From Rhodocyclaceae bacterium (GTDB lineage: Bacteria > Pseudomonadota > Gammaproteobacteria > Burkholderiales > Rhodocyclaceae), in assembly GCA_024709955.1 (NCBI GenBank), contig JANJVS010000098.1, forward strand, positions 1 to 37,692: a stretch of 37,692 nt of DNA, given 5' to 3'. This document shows, in pieces, positions 1-8,811 of the stretch (its first letter is position 1; the number at the start of each line of letters is the position of its first letter). Below the pieces are notes generated by a model. It was not told the DNA's origin. It made no database searches and saw only the letters and a list, made by a program, of their open reading frames with translations. Both the position numbers and the translations under genes were made by a program.

Positions 1-534
1 TACAGCTTCTTCATCATGTTCACCATCGGCATCACCAAGGGCCGCTGGAACACGCTGGTCACCGCGCTGCAGCAGTTCAAGGACGACTACGACAAGAACC
101 AGCCGCTCTGGAAGGTGCTGCCCGAGTTCGTCGCCAAGCACCCGCGCTACGAGCGCACCGGCCTGCGCGAGCTGTGCAAGCAGATCCACGAGGTGTACAA
201 GGCCAACGACGTCGCGCGCCTGACCACGGAAATGTATCTGTCCGACATGGTGCCGGCGATGCGCCCGGCCGACGCCTTCGCCAAGATGGCGCACCGCGAG
301 ATCGAGCGCGTGCCCATCGACCAGCTCGAAGGCCGCGTCACGGCGGTGCTGCTCACCCCCTACCCGCCCGGCATCCCGCTGCTGATCCCGGGCGAGCGCT
401 TCAACGCCACCATCGTGCGCTACCTGCAATTCGCCCGCGACTTCAACGCCCGGTTCCCCGGCTTCGAGACCGACATCCACGGCCTCGTCAAGTCCGAGGG
501 CAACGGCTACTACGTGGACTGCGTGCGACAGTAG
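1..534 (+). CDS. Orn/Lys/Arg decarboxylase, C-terminal part (5' truncated by window edge)
   Basis: This is the last 177 codons of a PLP-dependent amino-acid decarboxylase of the AdiA/CadA/SpeF type, which removes CO2 from arginine, lysine or ornithine to make a polyamine or its precursor. The frame is open from base 1 (YSFFIMFTIGITKGRW), so the ATG at 16 is an internal methionine. The GITKGRW segment, the TPYPPGIPLLIPGE motif about 60 codons before the end, and FPGFETDIHG match the C-terminal domain of the family. The PLP lysine and substrate pocket lie upstream of the window, so the substrate cannot be named. The stop at 532-534 overlaps the converging cyclase ORF and is followed 15 bases later by the hairpin at 550-608. 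I am sure of the family and unsure of the substrate. Confidence 0.88.
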   Translation, partial: YSFFIMFTIGITKGRWNTLVTALQQFKDDYDKNQPLWKVLPEFVAKHPRYERTGLRELCKQIHEVYKANDVARLTTEMYLSDMVPAMRPADAFAKMAHREIERVPIDQLEGRVTAVLLTPYPPGIPLLIPGERFNATIVRYLQFARDFNARFPGFETDIHGLVKSEGNGYYVDCVRQ

Positions 535-2576
535 GGGCGCCTGACGGATAAAACTCGGCGCTGGCGGGACGGTGCGCTACTACCACCGTCCCGCCAGCGC
601 CGACTCTTCGGCGACTTCGCGTCCATCGTCGTCGCGCCGTCCCAGTCCCGCGGCGGATCGGCGACGAAGCGTTCCAGCCGCTCGACGTAGGCGCGCGTGA
701 GCCCGTCGTCGGGGGCGGCGTCCAGCAAGTCGCGGTACAGGCGCAGGGCGGCTTGCCACTCGCCGCGCCGGTAGGCGGCGTAGGCTGCCGCCTGGCGCTC
801 GCGCAACTCGGGGTGCAGGCAGAGGGTATAGAGGTCGACCGCCTCGCTCTTGCCCTTGACGCGCACGCGGTCGGCGGGGCGCAAGTCGATTGCGGCGGCA
901 TGGTCGCCGAGCTTGGCGACCGTGTCGCCGGAAACCAGCAGGCGCGTGCCGTAATACTTGTTCACGCCTTCGAGCCGCGAGGCGAGGTTCACGCTGTCGC
1001 CGAGCGCCGTGTAGTTGAAGCGCGTCGGCGAACCGAGGTTGCCGACCACGGCGGGGCCGGTATGCACGCCGATGCGCATGTCCACCGGCGGCAGGCCGCG
1101 TTCCTTGAGCCGGGCATTCACGCCGTCGAGGGCCGCCAGCATGTCGCGCGCGGCGAGCAGGCCGTGGGCGGCGTGCTCGGGGTCGTCCACCGGCGCGTTC
1201 CAGAAGGCCATGATCGCGTCGCCGATGAACTTGTCGATGGTGCCGCGGTGGCGGAAGATCACCTCGCTCATGTCCTTGAAGTACTCGTTGAGCAGAGTGG
1301 CGACTTCCTGCGGCTCCAGCGCCTCGGCGGCGGTGGTGAAGCCGGCGAGGTCGGAGAACAGCAGGGTGAGTTCGCGCTGCTCGCCGCCGAGGGAGATCTT
1401 CTCGGGGTGGGCGACGAGCTGGCTGACGACGCCCTCGGGCACGTAGAGGGCGAAGGTGTTGCGGATCGCCTGGCGCTGGGCGCGCTCGCGCAGCAGGCCG
1501 GCGAGGCCCTGCCAGAGATAGACGAGCACGGCGGCGGCGATGGCCGGGTGGCCGGCGAGCCAGAGCTGCTGGCGGTCGAAGGCGGCCCAGACGCCGCCGG
1601 CGACGGCGCCGACGACGGCGACGAGGCCCAGCGTGCTCCACAGCGGATTGAAGCGCACGCTGGCGGCGAGGGCGAGCAGGCTGCAGAGCGCGACCAGGCT
1701 CCAGCGCCAGCTCGGCGGCGCCTCGTCGATGTACTTGCCGGTGAGCGCGCCCTCGATGAGGTTGGCGTGGATCTCGACGCCGGGCATCAGGCGCTGGGTG
1801 AAGCGCGTGAAGGGCGTGATGAACATGTCCTGCTGGGCGAAGCCGACGTCGGAGGCGGCGGTGGTGGTGCGGCCGACGAGGACGAGGGCGCCCTCGAAGG
1901 CGCCCGGGGCGAAGTTGGCCGCCGGGTCGAGGGCCTGGAAGTAGGGCACGTGGGTGAAGGTCTGGTCCGGGCCGAGATAGCGGATGCGCCGCTTGGGCAC
2001 GGCGGAAAGGTCGGCGCCGATGTCGGGCACCGCGCGCGCGAGCACGCGGATCACCTCGCGCCACAGGGAGTTGTCGTGCTCGGGAATGCGGCGCGGCACC
2101 TGGTCGGGGTCGAGCTCGACGTTGGCGAGGCCGACGACGGCGGCCGTCTTGGCGAGCGGCTCGATCGGATCGCTGCGCAGCCAGAAGGAGCCGAAGCGGG
2201 TTTCCTGGTACGCGGTGGAAGCCGCGAGGACGACGTTGCCGGAGCGCGCCAGCGCCGCCGCGAACTTGGGCGCGGTCTGCGCCGCGTCGTCGCGGTCGAA
2301 CACCACGTCGAACATGATCACGGCGGCGCCGGCCGCGGCGAGCTGGTCCACCAGCCGCGCATGCACCTCCATCGGCCAGGGCCAGCGCGTTTCGAGCTGC
2401 TGCATCGAGAGGTCGTCGATGCCGACGATGATGATCGGCAGCTGCTGGGCGCGTGGCGCGGTGGCGACGGTCAGGGCGTCGAATTCGAGGCGGCCGAGAT
2501 CCTGCCACCAGGTCTGGGCGGAAACCAGCCAGAGCAGCAGCCAGGCGGAAAAAAGCGGCGCCAGGCCGTTGCGCAC
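510..2576 (-). CDS. CHASE2-domain adenylate/guanylate cyclase (class III)
   Basis: Inner-membrane signalling enzyme that would make cAMP or cGMP in response to an extracytoplasmic signal. An N-terminal hydrophobic segment (about 5-20) leads into a periplasmic CHASE2 sensor region (about 25-290), then three membrane spans (about 298-370), then a class III catalytic domain (about 400-560). That domain shows LTLLFSDLAGFT with the metal aspartate, FIGDAIMAFWNAP with the second aspartate, and NYTALGDSVNLASRLE with the transition-state Asn/Arg region. A short tail follows. The start is a GTG without a clear ribosome site, and the frame stays open upstream without a better start. The last 32 residues look foreign: from K657 the frame runs through the inverted pair of 24-base repeats, then antisense over the end of the decarboxylase gene. 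The native C-terminus was probably near PKS at about 656. It lies downstream of the FecR and RCC1 genes. Confidence 0.9.
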   Translation of the reverse strand: MRNGLAPLFSAWLLLWLVSAQTWWQDLGRLEFDALTVATAPRAQQLPIIIVGIDDLSMQQLETRWPWPMEVHARLVDQLAAAGAAVIMFDVVFDRDDAAQTAPKFAAALARSGNVVLAASTAYQETRFGSFWLRSDPIEPLAKTAAVVGLANVELDPDQVPRRIPEHDNSLWREVIRVLARAVPDIGADLSAVPKRRIRYLGPDQTFTHVPYFQALDPAANFAPGAFEGALVLVGRTTTAASDVGFAQQDMFITPFTRFTQRLMPGVEIHANLIEGALTGKYIDEAPPSWRWSLVALCSLLALAASVRFNPLWSTLGLVAVVGAVAGGVWAAFDRQQLWLAGHPAIAAAVLVYLWQGLAGLLRERAQRQAIRNTFALYVPEGVVSQLVAHPEKISLGGEQRELTLLFSDLAGFTTAAEALEPQEVATLLNEYFKDMSEVIFRHRGTIDKFIGDAIMAFWNAPVDDPEHAAHGLLAARDMLAALDGVNARLKERGLPPVDMRIGVHTGPAVVGNLGSPTRFNYTALGDSVNLASRLEGVNKYYGTRLLVSGDTVAKLGDHAAAIDLRPADRVRVKGKSEAVDLYTLCLHPELRERQAAAYAAYRRGEWQAALRLYRDLLDAAPDDGLTRAYVERLERFVADPPRDWDGATTMDAKSPKSRRWRDGGSSAPSRQRRVLSVRRPYCRTQST
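550..608. repeat. Head-to-head pair of the 24-base repeat; long hairpin between convergent genes
   Basis: One copy lies on the minus strand at 550-573 and one on the plus strand at 585-608, with an 11-base loop. The arms pair over 24 bases with two mismatches, giving an A4 / GC stem / T-rich layout like a two-way intrinsic terminator. The pair sits just past the decarboxylase stop (plus) and inside the 3' end of the cyclase ORF (minus). Termination is inferred. Confidence 0.8.
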
Positions 2577-2726
2577 GAAGGCCGGGCGCAGCAGGCGCCG
2601 CAGCGCGACCTGGACGATGCCAAGGGCTTTCGCGATCAGAGGTTTAGTTCCCCCCCCGTAATCGCCGCTGCGCCGCGCTCTCCCCCCAGGGGGGGCGGAA
2701 ACGCTTGGGACGGCCCGGCGCGTTTC

Positions 2727-5700
2727 TCATAGTCTCCAGACCAGCGCCAGGCCGAGGAAGGGATCGAGGTCCTTGCGGCCGAGGTTGGCGGCGAAGCCCT
2801 CGACGTGCAGGTGGCGCGCCGGCGACATCCAGGTGGCCTTGAGGGTGCCGTCCCAGCCGGCGCGGATCGCGTTGCTGTTGGCCTCGTCGGCGTAGCGCTC
2901 GCCGCGCCAGACGGCCTGGGCCTGCACGCGCCAGGCCGGCGCGACGGTCCAGGTCAGGCCGGCACCGGCGCGGCGGCGCGGCAGGTAGGGCAGGTCGAGG
3001 CCCGAGAACCAGTCGCTGGTGTTCTCGCCGCGGGCGAGGATCGCGCCGGCCTGGGCGGCGAGGTCCGCGCGCAGCAGGCCGTTCCAGGAAATGCCGAGCT
3101 GTTCGACGCGGCCCTTGACGAACACCGGCCGGTCTTCGAGGGCTTCGAGGCCGGCAAGGTTGAGGGCGCGCTCGCTCTGGCGCAGGCGGTCGAGGCGCGC
3201 GAGGTTCTGGCGCTGGTTCTCCGCGCCGTCGAAGGCGTTGTGGGCGATGTTGTCCACGCGCATGGCCTCGGCGAAGCCCATCAGGAAGTGGCGCGGCGTC
3301 AGCTCCCATTCCGCCTGCAGGCGCAGGTGCTTCTGCTCGCCGCCGGGCAGCACGAACTGGTCGGCGAGCGCGATGCCCGCCGTGGCGACGGGGGACAGCG
3401 TGTTGAAGGCGGCCGGGCGGCGCCAGGCCTGGTAGGCGGCGCGCAGGCGCGCGCCCTCGGCGAGCGGCACGACCGCGCCGAGGCGCGGGTAGAGATGGTC
3501 GTCGGCGTAGCGGTAGTGCTCGAAGGAAGTCAGGTCCTCGCGGTCCTGCGCGTGGCGCTGGTAGTAGAGCCCGCCATCCACCTGCAGGGCGCCGGGGCGG
3601 CCCCAGCGCGCGGCCAGGTAGGCCAGGTTGCCGTGGCCCTCGGCGGGCTCGACCTTGTCGAAGAAGCGGAAGCGCGTGGTCTCCTCGTCGCGGCTGCGCC
3701 AGGTTTCCAGGCCGGCGGCGATCTCCAGCGCCGGCGCGACGCGCGCGACGTAGGCGAGCTGGGCGTCCTCGCCGCGCTGGTCGTGGATGCGGCTCAGGGT
3801 GGTGAAGGTCGAGCGCTCGCGCTGGCGTGTCTGGCCGTCGTTGCCGCCGATCTTGAGGCGCAGCAGCGCCTCGGGGCCGATGCGGTAGCTGCCGCCGAGA
3901 TCGAGGCGGCTGTCCTCGCCGGCGATCTTCGTGGCCGTGATGGCGTTCGGCAGCGGCAGGTCGCGGCCGTCGCTGCGGAAGGCGCTGCCGTAGGCGAACA
4001 GTGCGAGCTCGGAGCTGGGCTTGCCGCCGAGGCCGAAGCTCAGCGTGTCGGCCGTCGCGTCGAAGGGATAGTCGCGCGGCGCGAGATCGGTGCGGATGCC
4101 CTCGACGAAATAGGCGAAGGGGCGGCCGGACGTGGACAGGCCGTTAGCGGTGAACGAGGGCTCGACGGCGCGCGAGTCGCCGTTTCTGGCCATGCGCAGG
4201 CCGAGGGACTGGTAGTGCCCCGGCTTGGCGACCAGGGGCGAGGCCTTCGGGTCGGCGCCGAACACCGTCGGGTCGGCGAGGAAGCCGGCCATCAGCTCGG
4301 AATTGCGCGCGAACTCGCCGTGGTAGCGGTCGGCGAGAAAGAGAGAGCTGCCGGCCCAGTAGGGATAGTAGGCCTGCTGGGCGAGGCTGAGCGCCCAGCT
4401 TTCGAGGCCGAAGAAGGCCAGCGCGCTGCCGACGTTGGCGCCGCCCTTCTGGTCGTTGGCGAGCTGGTTGAGCGACTTGAGGTTGGGCATCAGCCGCGCG
4501 GCGTTGCGCGCGGCGTCGAGGGCGGCGCCGGCCTCGAAGCGGTCGCGGGCGATCTGGGCGAGGAACAGGTGGGGCAGCGGGTCGCGCGGGTCGAGGTCCG
4601 CCGCGCGCTGCAGCGTGGTTTGTGCCGCATCGACGCGGCCCTGCTGGTAGTAGGCGATGCCGGCGAGCATGGCGGCGCGGGCGTGGCGCGGCTCGACGGC
4701 CTGGGCGCGCGCGAGGGTTTCCAGCGCGGCCTCCGGATTGCCGCTCTTGAGTTCGAGCAGGCCGAGGCCGGCGAGGGCCGCGACGTCGTCGGGCGCCTCG
4801 GCGAGGCGCGCGTCGAGATGGGCGCGCGCGGCGGCGAGGTCGTCGGCGAGGGTTTCGAGCTGGCCGAGTTCGCCGCGCGCCGGCGCGCCGGCCGCCGTCG
4901 CCTGCGTCAGCCACTGGCGGGCGGGCGGGATGTCCTCGCGCTCCGCCTCTACCTTGCCGAGGCCGAGCTGGGGCTGGCCGTCGGCGCCCGGCAGCGCGGC
5001 GGCGCGGGCGTAGGCGGCGCGGGCCGGCTGGACCTGGCCGTCGAGGCGCTCGACCTCGCCGAGCATCAGCCAGGCCTCGCGGTCCTGCGGGTTCTTAGTC
5101 AGATGTTCCGACAACGCATCGCGCGCGGCGGCGAAGCGGCCGCGATAGAGTTCGACGCGCGCCTTGAGCACCGGCAGGCGCGCATCGGCGGGCGCGCGTT
5201 CCAGCAGGGCGGCGGCCTTGGCGATATCGCCGGCGAGCAGCGCGAGCTCGGCGCCGACCATGGCCCGCGGCGGCGCGGCGAGGTCCGTCAGGCGTGCGTT
5301 CGCGGCGGCGAAGTCCTGGGTGGCGATGGCCTGGCGCAAGGCCGGCCGGTCGGCGAGCTCGGGATAGCGGTTCCAGTCGGGGCGGTAGGTGGCGAGCCAC
5401 TGCACGCGGTCTTGCGCGTCGAGCAGCAGGCGTTTTTCCGGCGCCTTGCCGATCTCGGCGACGGCTTGTTCCTGGCGACGCACGGTGACGCTGCCCTGGG
5501 CGTTGGCGAGCACGATCTCGCCGGTGAGCACGGTCAGCGTGGTGCGGCCGGCGTCGTCCACCTCGATCACCCAGTCGGTGCCGTGGATCGCGGCGGCGGC
5601 GGAGGGCGTGTTGACGCTCAGGCCCGTCGTGCCCTTGCCGGCGAGGGCGCCGACGCCCTTGGCCTGGGTCCAGGCCTTGCCCTTCTGCAGGTTGAGGTTG

Positions 5701-5999
5701 GTGGCCATCTGGCCGGGCGGGGCGGCGACCTCCTTGACCTGGAACATGCTGTTCGGGCCGAGCTTGATCTGGGTCATGTCGGCGAGCAGCAGGCTGAAGG
5801 TGCTGGCGTCGGCGGTGCGCAGGAAGCTGCCGCCTTCGAGGGCCTGCTTGAGCTTGGCCGGCGTCCAGTTGGCCGCCGCGCTGACGCGGTATTCGCCGCT
5901 GCCCTGGATGGCGACGATCTCGCCGGAGGGCACGGCGCCGGCGACGAGGGGAAAGCCGGCGAGGGCGGCGGCGAGCAGCTTGCGGCGGAGGATGGTCAT
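2727..5999 (-). CDS. FecR / TPR / beta-barrel outer-membrane protein
   Basis: Large exported protein of 1090 residues. It has a signal peptide (MTILRRKLLAAALAGFPLVAGA, written here as the first 22 residues) and a FecR-type periplasmic domain at about 56-175, with ADMTQIKLGPNSMFQV and the AAIHGTDWVIEV...TVLTGEI core. An alpha-helical TPR array follows at about 220-520 (repeated AREALxxLGxVE/ALAGLGLLELKSG-type units). A C-terminal half of about 530 residues, rich in alternating aromatic and charged strands and ending in ALVWRL, looks like an outer-membrane barrel. Two starts compete. The ATG at 6026 overlaps the upstream stop as ATGA but lacks a ribosome site. The ATG at 5999, chosen here, has GGGAG nine bases before it and gives a clean signal peptide. 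FecR proteins pass envelope signals; here the partner may be the downstream CHASE2 cyclase. The ligand is unknown. Confidence 0.82.
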   Translation of the reverse strand: MTILRRKLLAAALAGFPLVAGAVPSGEIVAIQGSGEYRVSAAANWTPAKLKQALEGGSFLRTADASTFSLLLADMTQIKLGPNSMFQVKEVAAPPGQMATNLNLQKGKAWTQAKGVGALAGKGTTGLSVNTPSAAAAIHGTDWVIEVDDAGRTTLTVLTGEIVLANAQGSVTVRRQEQAVAEIGKAPEKRLLLDAQDRVQWLATYRPDWNRYPELADRPALRQAIATQDFAAANARLTDLAAPPRAMVGAELALLAGDIAKAAALLERAPADARLPVLKARVELYRGRFAAARDALSEHLTKNPQDREAWLMLGEVERLDGQVQPARAAYARAAALPGADGQPQLGLGKVEAEREDIPPARQWLTQATAAGAPARGELGQLETLADDLAAARAHLDARLAEAPDDVAALAGLGLLELKSGNPEAALETLARAQAVEPRHARAAMLAGIAYYQQGRVDAAQTTLQRAADLDPRDPLPHLFLAQIARDRFEAGAALDAARNAARLMPNLKSLNQLANDQKGGANVGSALAFFGLESWALSLAQQAYYPYWAGSSLFLADRYHGEFARNSELMAGFLADPTVFGADPKASPLVAKPGHYQSLGLRMARNGDSRAVEPSFTANGLSTSGRPFAYFVEGIRTDLAPRDYPFDATADTLSFGLGGKPSSELALFAYGSAFRSDGRDLPLPNAITATKIAGEDSRLDLGGSYRIGPEALLRLKIGGNDGQTRQRERSTFTTLSRIHDQRGEDAQLAYVARVAPALEIAAGLETWRSRDEETTRFRFFDKVEPAEGHGNLAYLAARWGRPGALQVDGGLYYQRHAQDREDLTSFEHYRYADDHLYPRLGAVVPLAEGARLRAAYQAWRRPAAFNTLSPVATAGIALADQFVLPGGEQKHLRLQAEWELTPRHFLMGFAEAMRVDNIAHNAFDGAENQRQNLARLDRLRQSERALNLAGLEALEDRPVFVKGRVEQLGISWNGLLRADLAAQAGAILARGENTSDWFSGLDLPYLPRRRAGAGLTWTVAPAWRVQAQAVWRGERYADEANSNAIRAGWDGTLKATWMSPARHLHVEGFAANLGRKDLDPFLGLALVWRL

Positions 6000-6022
6000 C
6001 GGCGGGACTCCCGGAGGGCGCG

Positions 6023-8740
6023 TCATTTCTGTGCAACCGGACGGCCGTCGGCGCCGAGGGTGAAGATGCGCTTGTACCGCTGGTTCTGGAGCATGTCGGC
6101 CTCGCTGGTGCCGTAGCCGACATAGACGTCGAAGCCGGCGAGCTGGCGCGTGTCGACGCCGTCGATCAGGGTTGCCTGCACGTGCTCGTCGAGGCCGCCG
6201 GCGCCGGCGTTGGCGGCGAACACCGGCAGCGGGCCGCCGAGATATTGCGTCCAGGTCGGCGCCGGCAGGCTCGCGCCGTTCTCGACGCCCTTGAGCAGGA
6301 ACATGCCCTGGGTCGGGTGGAGCGCGGCGACGAAGACCTGGTAGCCGCCTCCGGCACGCTTGCGCAGGCTCGTGCAGTTGGTCTGTTCGCCGACGTAGAG
6401 GCGGAAGCCGGCGGTTACCGCATCGACGCTGCCGGACTTCTCGGCCTGCACCACCACCGGGCAGGCGACGTTGTTGGCGACCGTGGTGTCCAGGTCGAGC
6501 AGGCCGTTCACCGTGCTATTCACGGCGAGCTGCGGGATGCTGCGGAATTCCTCGTAGGTGCCGTCGGCGAGCTGGCCGGCGTAGTTGAAGCCCCAGCCGA
6601 GCACCGTGCCGTCGGTGCGCAGGGCCAGGCTGTGCCAGTCGCCGGCGCCGATGGCGGCGATCTGGCTGAGCTCGGTCACCCGCACCGGCTCCGGCGCGTA
6701 GTAGTCGGTTTCCGTCGGCGCGTCGTAGTAGCTGTAGCCCCAACGCCAGACCGTGCCGTCGCCCTTGAGGGCGATGCTGTGATAGTAACCGGCGGCGATG
6801 GCGACGACGCCGTCGAGGCTGCCGGACTGCAGGCTGTAGCTGGTGCCGGCCGGATAGCTGTCGATGTCGGTGCCGTCGCCGAGCTGGCCGAAGTAGTTGT
6901 TGCCCCAGGCCCAGACCGTGCCCGCGCGCGCCAGCGCCAGCGTGAATTCGGCGCCGCAGGCCACGTCCTGCGCCGCCGGGATGCGCCCGGTGGGCACCGC
7001 GCGCGCGTAGTAGGAATAGGGATCGTCGTAGTCGTAGTAGCTGTAGCCCCAGTGCCAGACCGTGCCGCTGCTGTCCACGGCCGCGCTGTGCCAGTCGCCG
7101 CCGCAGACGGCGACGATGTTGGTGAGCGGCCGCACGGTCTCGCCGACCTTGGCATACACCTGCACCGGCTCGGTCTTGTCCTCGTAGGCGCCGTTGCCGA
7201 GCTGGCCGTAGTAGTTGTTGCCCCAGGCCCAGACCGTGCCGTCGGTCTTGATCGCCAGGCTGTGCATGCCGGCGGCGGCGATGCGCTGGACGTTGGTCAG
7301 GCCGTTCACGCTTACCGGGCTGGAGACGTCGATGCGCCGCCCGTTGCCGAGCTGGCCGTCGCGGCCCGCGCCCCAGGCCTTGACCGTGTTGTCGGCGAGG
7401 AGCGCGAGGCCGTGGTAGTTGCCGGCGGCGACCTGCTTGACGCCGGCAAGGCCGGCGACGGCGGCGGCCACCGAGTTCACCATCAGCGCGCCGTCGCCGA
7501 GCTGGCCGTCGGCGTTGTCGCCCCAGGCCCGGACCGTGCCGTCGGCGAGCAGCGCGAGGCTGTGGCTCGCGCCGGCCGACACCGCGCCGCCGTTGTCGAC
7601 GCTCACCTGGTGCGGCAGGGAGTAGAAGCGGTAGGGGTATTCCGGATCGATGTCCGGCGCGTAGCGGGAGAAGCCCCAGCGCCAGACCGTGCCGTCGCTC
7701 TTCACCGCGAGGCTGTGGTTCTGGCCGGCGGCGATGGCCCGCACCGCGGCGAGATTGCTGACCGGGTAGGCGGTGATCGAGGTCACCGTGTCGTCGTAGC
7801 TGTCGGTGCCGTTGCCGATCTGGCCGTAGTAGTTGCCGCCCCAGGCCCAGAGGTAGCCGTCGCGGTCGAGCACCAGCACATGGTCGTTGCCGGCGGCGAC
7901 GGCCTGCGCGAGCGGCACGTCGGTCTTGTACCAGGCCGAGTAGACCCATTCGGTGGCGTCGGCGGTCTCGTCGTAGTAGAGGTAGCCCCAGATCAGCACG
8001 TTGCCGTCGCGGTCGATGGCGACGCTGAAGGAGTGGCCGGCGGCGATGGCGACGATGTTCGCCAGCGGCGTGCCGTCATTGAGCCTGACCTGCACCGGCA
8101 CGTTGGAGTCCGTGTCCGTCTCGTTGCCGAGCTGGCCCCAGTAGTTGCCGCCCCAGGCCCAGACCGTGCCGTCGCTCTTGAGCGCCAGGCTGTGGTCGTG
8201 GCCGGCGGCGACGGCGGTGACGCCGGTCAGGCCGGACACGGCGGTCGGCGTCTGACGCGAGGCGTTGCCGCCGTCGCCGAGCTGGCCGTCGCGGTTGTTG
8301 CCCCAGGCGCGCACGCTGCCGTCCTGCAGGGCGGCGAGGCTGTGGTATTCGCCGGCGGCGATGGCGGCGACGCCGGCGAGGCCGGCCACCTGCTGGGGCA
8401 GGGAGCGCGAGATGGTGCTGCCGTCGCCGAGCTGGCCTTCGAGGTTGCCGCCCCAGGCCCAGACCGTGCCGTCGGTCTTGAGGGCGAGGTTGTGGGTCGA
8501 CCCCGAGGCGACGCGCTGGACCGCCGACAGCCGCGTGGCGACGGGGGTTTCGGTGCTCAGGGTGCGGCCCTGGCCGAGCTGGCCGGAGGCGTCGGAACCG
8601 ACGGCGAGGACACTGCCGTCGCCGGACAGGAAGAGGGAATGGTCGGCGCCGCCATCGAGCATCGGCGTGGCCGCGTGGAGCGGCAGCGCGCAGGCGCACA
8701 GCCAAAGGATGCAGGCATGGATCGACAGTCGGCTCGCCAC
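6023..8740 (-). CDS. Secreted RCC1-repeat (beta-propeller) protein
   Basis: Exported protein of 905 residues. GTG start at 8740 with GGAGG ten bases upstream and a signal peptide ending near LPLHAA (residue 24). Residues 25-741 hold 14 repeats of about 51 residues carrying the RCC1 signature (G-x-V-W-A-W-G-x-N-x-x-G-Q-L-G-x-G). Several blades replace GQLG with a YYD-rich loop. RCC1 domains fold into seven-bladed propellers, so 14 repeats would fit two. A C-terminal domain (742-905) has two cysteines and the segment FDVYVGYGTSEADML, which I know as a recurring surface-protein ending in related bacteria, without known function. The DNA is itself repetitive at blade spacing. The stop overlaps the first possible ATG of the FecR gene (ATGA), so the two are probably co-translated. 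Role: likely extracellular or periplasmic binding; the ligand is unknown. Confidence 0.88.
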   Translation of the reverse strand: MASRLSIHACILWLCACALPLHAATPMLDGGADHSLFLSGDGSVLAVGSDASGQLGQGRTLSTETPVATRLSAVQRVASGSTHNLALKTDGTVWAWGGNLEGQLGDGSTISRSLPQQVAGLAGVAAIAAGEYHSLAALQDGSVRAWGNNRDGQLGDGGNASRQTPTAVSGLTGVTAVAAGHDHSLALKSDGTVWAWGGNYWGQLGNETDTDSNVPVQVRLNDGTPLANIVAIAAGHSFSVAIDRDGNVLIWGYLYYDETADATEWVYSAWYKTDVPLAQAVAAGNDHVLVLDRDGYLWAWGGNYYGQIGNGTDSYDDTVTSITAYPVSNLAAVRAIAAGQNHSLAVKSDGTVWRWGFSRYAPDIDPEYPYRFYSLPHQVSVDNGGAVSAGASHSLALLADGTVRAWGDNADGQLGDGALMVNSVAAAVAGLAGVKQVAAGNYHGLALLADNTVKAWGAGRDGQLGNGRRIDVSSPVSVNGLTNVQRIAAAGMHSLAIKTDGTVWAWGNNYYGQLGNGAYEDKTEPVQVYAKVGETVRPLTNIVAVCGGDWHSAAVDSSGTVWHWGYSYYDYDDPYSYYARAVPTGRIPAAQDVACGAEFTLALARAGTVWAWGNNYFGQLGDGTDIDSYPAGTSYSLQSGSLDGVVAIAAGYYHSIALKGDGTVWRWGYSYYDAPTETDYYAPEPVRVTELSQIAAIGAGDWHSLALRTDGTVLGWGFNYAGQLADGTYEEFRSIPQLAVNSTVNGLLDLDTTVANNVACPVVVQAEKSGSVDAVTAGFRLYVGEQTNCTSLRKRAGGGYQVFVAALHPTQGMFLLKGVENGASLPAPTWTQYLGGPLPVFAANAGAGGLDEHVQATLIDGVDTRQLAGFDVYVGYGTSEADMLQNQRYKRIFTLGADGRPVAQK

Positions 8741-8782
8741 TTTATTTCCCCCTCCGGATGATCGGGCAATCCAAAATTTAGC

Positions 8783-8809
8783 AGAAGCCCTCCGGCCTTG
8801 CAGGCTTCT
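8783..8809 (-). terminator. Probable intrinsic terminator after folA
   Basis: On the minus strand, just past the folA stop, AGAAGCC pairs perfectly with GGCTTCT across a 13-base loop and is followed by TAAATTTT. The stem is short and the T tract interrupted, so it may be weak. It would separate the glycogen/folA run from the RCC1 gene. Confidence 0.5.
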
Positions 8810-8811
8810 TC

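Noticed and set aside
16-18. ATG at 16 as the true start of the first gene
   Set aside because: The frame is open upstream to base 1 with family-like sequence (YSFFI), and the missing N-terminal domains are essential, so the gene is cut by the window edge.
2641-2726. C-run and G-run segment between the FecR and cyclase genes
   Set aside because: CCCCCC/GGGGGGG can pair, but no T tract or gene follows, and I see no further structure or coding sense.
2805-6116. Long open frame on the plus strand opposite the FecR gene (and similar ones at 753-2732, 6182-8761 and 13259-16396)
   Set aside because: These are antisense shadows caused by very high GC and few stop codons. Their translations are Gly/Ala/Val/Glu-rich without domains, while the opposite strand gives clear families.
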